Source: Wyeomyia smithii (Eukaryota > Arthropoda > Insecta > Diptera > Culicidae). From it: a stretch of 64,000 nucleotides of DNA. A program made the position numbers and the translations under genes. The notes under the pieces are model-generated. The model was not told the DNA's origin. It did not search any database and saw nothing but the letters and a program-made list of their open reading frames with translations. This document shows, in pieces, positions 57,206 to 64,000 of this stretch. The stretch lies in assembly GCF_029784165.1 (NCBI RefSeq), contig NC_073695.1, forward strand, positions 235,339,844 through 235,403,843, written 5' to 3'. Within the stretch, counting starts at the first letter, position 1, and each line of letters begins with the position of its first letter.

Positions 57206-60200
57206 GTTTAATTTTTAATATGAAAACAGCTTTCCATCGTATTGTCAGAGTATTTAAAACTTTTCACACGTTTTTGAACAATTGAACACACATTGTCCTT
57301 TTCAGGACAAAACAAATAAATGTTTGAACATTTTATTATTTGTTCGAATGGTTTAGTGTTAGAATGAAAAAAGATATTTTTTTCTGCATACACTATCACT
57401 GTTAAACTAGCTCACACCGCAAGTGTTTGTTCCATTGCTGTTGAGTAATGTCGTGTTTTCATATGCAAATTGAAATTCGGTAGAACTTAGATTGCTCGAG
57501 AGGAAACTACGTCTCTCAGGAAGTTTCGCAACAAGAAGTGGAAAATAAATAACAAAAAGGTAATGTGCGAAGCCACGACCGCAAGAGTGACGTGGGACTA
57601 CATAGAGCTGTTCGTTGCACCACTCGCATGGTTGCATTCGGGAGTGATCCCGAATTCTTTGAATCATAGATGCCAACATCACGATAGACTATCTTATCAC
57701 AATGATAATAATTTTAATCCAACACTTTTCATTAGTTTAATTCTCTGGAAATAGCGTAGTGGTCGTGAAAAGACTCAAAGTGGCAACTGCTGTCGATTTG
57801 AGACCTATTTATATCGTTCCGGTTCCAGCAATACTAATACATTTTTAGTTATTTTGTTTGAAATAGATTTAAACCGGCTCGAGGAAAATTGATAATTGTT
57901 TTCATCTTACCTTTAGCTTAGGATATTTTTTGTTTACCTTTGACTGGGGATAAATGTTTCGGTGAAATCAAAATTTGAAATCATTTTTGTTTTTAGCCTC
58001 TTCCAACTTCATTCCAACATTTACAGCAAAATTTGGAATAAATTCCTCCTTTGTCCCTTTTTTTCTATTTAAATATTACCACAAGATTTCCAATAATTCT
58101 TCCCTGACCCATTTCCGCAGACTTCGACTCCGCCGCCTGAATAAGTCTACACTCGTAATTAAAGCACTGGCTGTCTCTCCTGTGCGCCACAGTAATAAGC
58201 GCCTAAGCCCAGAAGGAGCATCAAACCTTCCAATTATTTTCAATTACTATTTTTTGTTTGCTTACATGCAACGCATGAACAGTTCCCAGCGGCGACGACG
58301 TTGTGTTCCAGCCCGGTTTGTCCCATATATGGTTGTTACTGCACCGTTCCGAACAGGGACAGGATGATAACAAGGAAAGCAATCATAAACATTGTGAAGT
58401 GGGTCGCCATGACCTGTCCTTTCTCTTGCTGTGCCAAGAAAGCAAAAAAAAAGCCGTACTTCCATTCCGCCGCAATATCTTCGCAGTTGACATTCTCTAA
58501 GAAAACCAAAAGCACTGCTGCACACCACACATTGCAAATGAGAATTTCCCATCCTCGCAGCGTAGTACTCTTGGCTCGACTCTGACGATAACGCAGCGTT
58601 ATTTTTTGTCCGTCACTAGCCGAGATTAGCATACCACGCGCTGTGCCATGCAATTGAGATGGTATCATATTCCTGCCTGAGTGAGACAGAAGAAAAGCGT
58701 AGAAAAAAAAAACGAGACTCACATGTGGTGAATGGTAATGAGGCACTAGGCTAGGCTTTCAATAGCCTACCACCCCACCGGCAGCCTCAATGACAGCAGA
58801 GTGTAAGTGCGCTGTACGCGCGTGTGTGTGAGGGAAAAGTTCCCAACTAGACTACAGGGAGGCATATAATTAATTCGGTCCTCTTCGGAAGTAAATCGTA
58901 CCCCGGCTCTGATGGAGCCTAATTTTATGAGCGACAGGCCACGTGACTTGTGCTGTAATGCCGCTGCTGGCGTCGTATTAGGCATAAAAAATATAAAATC
59001 CTACAAATAGCAATGGATTTCCCGTTGCCACCGGAAAAACGACCGTTCTGTGTTTTGTCTTCACTTTTATTTTGCGAAAGTCGACAGTAATTAGCTTTAC
59101 ATCACTTTCGGCCGGTCCTGCTAAACACTGGGCACACGACCCGGGGAGGAGTTTCGAAATGCAAATCAAGATTTTTATTATCAATCTAAATATTTGTACA
59201 AGGAAATTTTTCCCCCGCCAGCTACGGATAAATTTGGGTACGCGTAATATCAACAACGTGAAACACGTTCTCGGCCAGCAGCAGCAGCAGCATGTTAAAA
59301 GTAAGCGATATCAAGATAATTTACAACCTTAGCCCGCCTCCGCCACCACCCGTGGTTGGCATTGCAGGGTCAAGGGCCACAACTGTTAGCGTCCTGCCGA
59401 GACGAGGAGAAGCTCTACGACGTTGTTACTGCCGGGGAAGTGAAGCACAGCTGGAGGCTGACGGCTAGGGAGGCGAGTTATTTGATGGATGATAATTTAT
59501 GGCTTTTGGAGAGGCGAAACGAGGTAGCAGCTAAAACGGCATTTTTAGGACTCCCCGATTGATGATGTGATTTTGATGCCCCGGGAGAGAAAATAGGTGG
59601 ACGTAGTTTTTTTGCTGTAATATGCACTTGTCTTTTCAATGATGTGAATTTTTGATGGAGAACTTTTGAACGAATCTTTACCCGACTTGCTTTTCATTCA
59701 AGCATCGTGACAACGCGATCAAAAGTTTGCTAACCACAGAAGAGCTTTGCCACTTAGAGCAAATAGGCCAAATACCACTCAAACCTGAAGGCCCGAAATC
59801 ACACGTTAAAAAGTGCGCAAAACTCTAGAGCGATACGGTTGGAATGTAGATGTCATGTGAGGCTAGTTTTGGGACGATCCAACCGCAAACCGGTCAACCA
59901 CGACCACGTCACAACAAGCGTGACAACGACGACGACGACGACGATGAGGCGCGTGTTCTGCAGCGGACAGAGATTCGTTACGCTGCTGCCGCTGCTGGTG
60001 TGTGCAGAAACATCCGCCTGGATTTTCTTGCGGGAATCCCGATCCCCGTCGCTGGTCACGATCCAGATGTCACTTATTTTTTCATCGTTCGTGTGCGGCC
60101 GGCGAGTTCACCTACACAGCCCGCATCCCGACGACGGAACGATGCGTGCGGAAAAGCCAACCACCGTTGCTTCATTGTCGCGTAATTCTGTCAACTGATG

Positions 60201-61200
60201 TGACAAAAAAGTGACATCCTTCATGTTGGTCTTCCGGGAATGATGGAGAATCCCCGACTTTTCCGGCAAGCGTAATGCAATCAGACCGAAGAATGAATGA
60301 TTGAATGCCGAAAAAGCAGGCCAGTATTGCTTCCAGAAAATTTGTAGAAGCGACTTTCCTTGTTTCACAGCTCACACTATCGCACAATTCTGTTGAAGTT
60401 AACATGTTTACGAGTGACACTCCTATTTAGGGATCTACGGTGTTTCATAAATTTGCTGCCTGCGCCACTAGAAGCCAGGGATCCAATCACTTCCGAAACA
60501 GTACACTTATTGCATTGGACCGTTCGCACATTTCCACCGCGCCAAAGCTGAGCGCCGATTTTCAATTTCGCTATCCATCCGGCAGATTTGCGGAGTCTAT
60601 TCTGCGACACTGGCAATCTTCAATTGTCTCACTTGACAGCCTCTGGCAGTAATTCACTTTTTTATTTCCTTTTATTTTGTTGTTGGTTACATATCTGCCA
60701 AAAGATCCGCAGACGATTCGATCACCACATGAGACCCCAAGTATAGGGAACATTGTAACCTATCAATCATCGAGTAAAACCGCCTCGGTTCGATACGTGC
60801 TTCGCGGGAACCCCAACAGAAGTGGAATGGTAATTGGCAATCGAAAAAAGCTAGAAAAATTCCAATCCCTCCATATTTTGCGAAATGTGCAGATTTAATT
60901 TAAATTTTTCATCATCCGACACGCACCATCGGTGTTCTGTTTTTATTGCCACTCTCAAGCTCTCTCAAGCGCGGGAGGCCAAATTTCAGGGGAAGCTAGC
61001 ATTTCATTATGGGTTGTTTGGATATGCCGATTCCGGCAGTAGCAGTAAAAGTACTGAAATCGATGGTCGCTGTTGTCTTTAATTTTGTTTTGTTCTAATG
61101 GATACTTACCAGATTTTTTTTTAAATAGAGATGAAGATGTTAAGAATGGTTCATTTATTTACTAATATTTCTTCATAATTTATATTGAGATAGAGTCTAG
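57206..61200. other. Mostly unique stretch, no gene recognised
   Basis: From about 58.1 to 61.0 kb the sequence is G+C richer. Simple repeats are a CGA run at about 59,926-59,944, a CAGCAG run at about 59,276-59,291 and short poly-A tracts. An isolated donor-like AAATCTG|GTAAGTATCC lies on the minus strand near 61,107. The 136-residue minus frame at 58,336-58,746 and the 119-residue plus frame at 59,839-60,198 show no domain. Confidence 0.5.
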
Positions 61201-61249
61201 AATTTCTATTGAGGATATAAACATTATACAAACTTATTGTACTTTGATT

Positions 61250-62060
61250 GGATGTTCTAAATGTGCTCCTCGGAAGTAAGATTCTTATCAGAAATTAGCC
61301 CTAAGTAGTTAACTTGAGCAGATCAATTTAAGGCCACATTGTTCATCTTAATAACGTGATTATTGGTGGGTTTGAGAAACGGAACTCTTGGCTTATGAGG
61401 AAAAATAATCAATTGTGTTTTTGATGCACTAGAAAAAATCTACCATTTTTGAAAGTATAAAGAAAACATATCTGAACTTTTCTGCAATCGACTGCATGTC
61501 ACACGGAGGGTTTTTTATTGAGATGCTTTTATTGTCACAAAACAAAGATTTCTCACATCCTGGTAATAAATCAGGAAGATCAGAGGTGAAAATATTATGT
61601 ATATTGGACTCAAATACTTCCTTGAAGGACATCAGATCTAACAGCCAATCAATCAGATTTACCATTTAAATAGTTAACCAAAAGAGTGCATTCAATCAAG
61701 TGACTTCATATCATGACATCATGTGATGTAAAGAAAAAAACTGAAATTTGACATTTTATCTATAAACCTTTATGTGGAATGCCTTGTCTATATCTAGAAA
61801 AGCGGTTCCAGTGGAATAGCCTTCAGATTTATGAGTTCGAATCATATTAGTTACTCTAATTAGCTGATGAGTAGTCGAATGCTCATGGCAAAACCCAAAC
61901 TGTTCGTTCGTAAAAATTGAATTCTCAAGAATATGTGTTATCATTCTATTGAAAATTATTCTCTCAATAAGTTGTCCTATAAAAGACAGTAAACGAATTA
62001 GCCGATAACTTGATGCTTTAGCTGGATTTTTTCAGGTTCTAAAATTGAAATGGCGTAGTT
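61250..62060 (-). pseudogene. Jockey-type reverse-transcriptase remnant
   Basis: From high to low coordinates the minus strand reads: PAKASSYRLI..LLSFIGQLIERI, then NEQFGFCHEHSTTHQLIRV and GTAFLDIDKAF (motif A; frame 61,944-61,756). After stops and a deletion come NIFTSDLPDLLPG then FCDN in place of the catalytic FADD (frame 61,665-61,429), and finally VNYLGLISDKNLTSEEHI near 61,270. Motif order fits a Jockey-clade polymerase. Loss of motif B, several stops and the damaged active site make it dead. This is a different family from the 52.8-56.4 kb element. Confidence 0.8.
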
Positions 62061-62353
62061 ATTTTTTCATTTTTTGGGAAAATATGCTAACTCAAAGCAT
62101 CTGTTCAAAATTTGCAATCTCAAATTTTTAAAAAGGGCTTTCAGGAAGAATTTTGAGAAGAATATAGAAAATCCCAAATCTCGAGTGGTAACCTGATCAT
62201 ACTTTTGTGATACTCTATTCTCAATGAAACTTGATACGTTCAAATAGAATAATGCACACTCTCAAACTGAACTTTTTGTTTTCCAAACTTTCAAAAACTT
62301 TCGTTCCGAGATGGGGCGAATTTGTTGTAGGTAGACCATCTTTTCAGGAGTAA

Positions 62354-62467
62354 AGCAGGTATTAGACGAAGCAAATATCTGTTTTTTTTTTTTGGTACGA
62401 ATTTTATTTGTACAAAATAAAATCCGTACACAAGAAGAGCAAATATTTGCTTTGTCTAACACCTGCT
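62354..62467. mobile_element. Palindromic MITE, copy 2 of the 31,328 family
   Basis: The ends match copy 1 (AGCAGGTATTAGACGAAGCA on the left; the inverted form on the right ending ACACCTGCT, with one change at TCTAACA). TAA lies on the left and CAA on the right, a decayed 3-bp duplication. A T-rich run expands the left arm. Confidence 0.8.
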
Positions 62468-62559
62468 CAAGACAACCCAAATTACAACTGGCTGTCTTTT
62501 GAAACCAAGTTGTCGATTCGCCTTGGCAGTTATCGAGGTGTAGTGGTTATCGAATGATT

Positions 62560-63067
62560 GTATTGGATCCAGTGCGACTTCCAACTCATTCATTTTATCA
62601 ACCCTTGGGAATGAAGTCCGTTAATTCAATAATCAAGCCATGGCAGTCTCCAATTGAACAAATCACCAACAACATTTTCAAGTCATCGGCGTAAATTTCG
62701 AAGCGACGTCGTTAAAAAATAACGTCAACAACAGTGAACCTAAATTGCTGCCTTGGGGCACTCCGGTTGAACTGCAGAAACTCAAGGATAGGCAGAAGTC
62801 AACTTCAACAATTGCAATTGCAGGAATAACCACAAACGTCATCTGGTTGATGCAGTCCACAAGAACGTCTAATGCAGCAGACTCAGCGCCGAGCTCAGAA
62901 GCAAGAGTTTCGTCGAGCACCGATGCGAAAAATTGAGCGAAGAGCTCGTAACATTTAGTAGAAGATGTTGCTTCAACATCATTTAAGACCACGTTGCACG
63001 GTTGACAAATTTCGAAACTAGAAATCCGATTACAATAAAATTCAATAAGGTCACTCTTATGGGGCAA
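62560..63067 (-). pseudogene. Internally deleted non-LTR ORF2 fragment
   Basis: The 129-residue frame (63,067-62,678) joins a pre-polymerase linker (CYELFAQFFASVLDETLAS, compare LFAKQYSRAFDET in the 54 kb element) directly to motif B (STGVPQGSNLGSLLLTLFFND). The region between, with motif A, is deleted or replaced. Just after, in another phase, the catalytic IYADDLKM is intact at about 62,702-62,680. The motif-B spelling is close to that of the 52.8-56.4 kb element, so the two are probably related families. Confidence 0.75.
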
Positions 63068-63079
63068 CTAGACCTTTTA

Positions 63080-63157
63080 TTTGCAATTAATTTCATTGAA
63101 ATCGGTCCAGCTATCTCTGAGAAAATCGAGTGAGGTTGGGAGAGCGTTACATACATA

Positions 63158-63206
<49 letters not shown>

Positions 63207-63340
63207 ACACACACACATACAGAAAATGCTCAGCTCGTCGAATTGAGTCGAGTGATATACGACATCTGGCCCTTTTGAGCACTTTTATACCTTTAGTTTT
63301 TTCAGTGATTGCTATACCTTTCTAGAAGACAGGCAAAAAT
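63080..63340. repeat. CA-microsatellite-bearing dispersed element
   Basis: A CA run of about 55 bp (63,163-63,218, with a few CATA interruptions) is bracketed by non-simple sequence: ATTTCATTGAAATCGGTCCA upstream, and a TCGAATTGAGTCGAGTGATA phrase, then a TTTCAGTGATTGCTATACCT phrase, downstream. From general knowledge such flanks recur around CA runs in culicine genomes; the family is not named here. Confidence 0.6.
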
Positions 63341-64000
63341 GACTGACACGCAAGCAGCCGGGTTATCTTTCTTGTAAAAGTATTCTACTTCAACCTTGCG
63401 GTCGTGGCTTTGCATACAACTTTCCTGTGATTTTTTTCAAAACATTTAGAGGTAACGTTCTGGCAGTGACGAGCAAAAAAAAGGGTCGCTCCAGGACTAG
63501 GGGGGGGGGGGGCTTAAATTGGGATGCCCGGGGCATATGCCACCTTTGCCAGCGAATTCAGAATTCTGCCTTTCATGCTTCTATCTTTTGTGATTCTGCC
63601 TTCTGTGGCGAACCCGTTTTAGCACAGAGATGCGATCAACATCATATCCGATATTAACTTAAACTACAAGTTGTCCTTTTGAGGACCAATAAAAGACTTA
63701 ATTAAAGAGTTAAAAGAGCAGAATCGCGCCGAATGATCTGAAAATTCGCAGAAATTTAATCGACCATTTTTGATTTGAATGAAACTTTGCACACATATTT
63801 GGCTTAGCAAACAGAGCATTTTTCACAGATGGAGAGATTTTTTACACCCATGAGTTATATTCTAAAAGGGCGTATGCCTTTTGGCATAGGTTTTATTCGA
63901 AGCATTGTAGCCCAGAAACCGTTGGTTGTATAGAAAAACTGTCTGAGAATGAGTTGTAGGGAATAACAAATGCACCATAAAAGATATACACTGTACAAAC
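63341..64000. other. No gene recognised
   Basis: A poly-G tract lies at 63,501-63,512. TTGCGGTCGTGGCTTTGCAT at about 63,397 is near-complementary to a phrase at 57,572. Nothing further can be assigned. Confidence 0.4.

Noticed and set aside
61095..61112. Minus-strand recursive splice site at GTAAGTATCC
   Set aside because: The donor is good but the preceding bases are CTG after an A-rich stretch, not a pyrimidine tract with AG.

Overview
This window looks like nuclear DNA of an insect, most probably a culicine mosquito (Aedes/Culex type). It is AT-rich and crowded with nested non-autonomous DNA transposons, tRNA-derived SINE-like units, two kinds of decayed non-LTR retrotransposon, a Tc1 element, a histone pseudogene and simple-sequence arrays. 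There are no bacterial operons, Shine-Dalgarno sites or long intact host reading frames. The genus is inferred from repeat style and not proven. I found no complete host protein-coding gene. The only readable protein-coding material belongs to decayed transposons or pseudogenes.

Layout. 1-4.99 kb: unique sequence without a convincing gene. 4.99-6.75 kb: tandem copies of a dispersed repeat broken by a small CAG-ended MITE. 6.76-9.97 kb: a ~3 kb degenerate hexamer array (CAAGTC/CAAGTT) with a longer-range marker. 10-13 kb: mostly unique. 13-18.75 kb: dense repeats: a foldback at 13.7 kb, a decayed ~125-bp satellite with a 190-bp MITE inside it (14.28 kb), then a cluster of about ten foldback units ending in CTATAGTGGACCAC, two of which are broken by related elements with 4-bp target duplications. 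19.2-22.8 kb: a 566-bp inverted-repeat element, a long hairpin, and a remnant with a pipsqueak-type helix-turn-helix. 24.1-27.5 kb: unique, richer in G+C.

28.4-36.4 kb: a broken histone H2A pseudogene, Harbinger-like MITEs with TAA/TTA duplications, a 773-bp CAG-ended element, and a dead ~1.29 kb Tc1 element. 36.5-41.6 kb: unique, G+C richer, with two TATA-like promoter candidates. 41.69-43.07 kb: a large inverted-repeat element whose core is a ~125-bp tandem array that switches orientation near its centre. 43.7-44.9 kb: SINEs. 45.9-48.4 kb: more MITEs and repeat duplications. 48.4-51.5 kb: unique, with an excellent candidate recursive (zero-length exon) splice site at 50,983/50,984 on the + strand.

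52.84-56.42 kb: a 5'-truncated, twice-frameshifted APE-type non-LTR retrotransposon on the minus strand (zinc knuckles, endonuclease, reverse transcriptase, TAA tail). 56.5-57.2 kb: MITE pieces, a CT-rich microsatellite and a SINE-like box pair. 57.2-61.1 kb: unique. 61.25-63.07 kb: two further decayed reverse-transcriptase fragments with a second MITE copy between them. 63.08-63.34 kb: a CA-repeat element.

Interpretation: the recursive splice site and the alternation of unique G+C-richer blocks with transposon islands fit the inside of a very long intron of a + strand gene whose exons lie outside the window. This is inference from one site.
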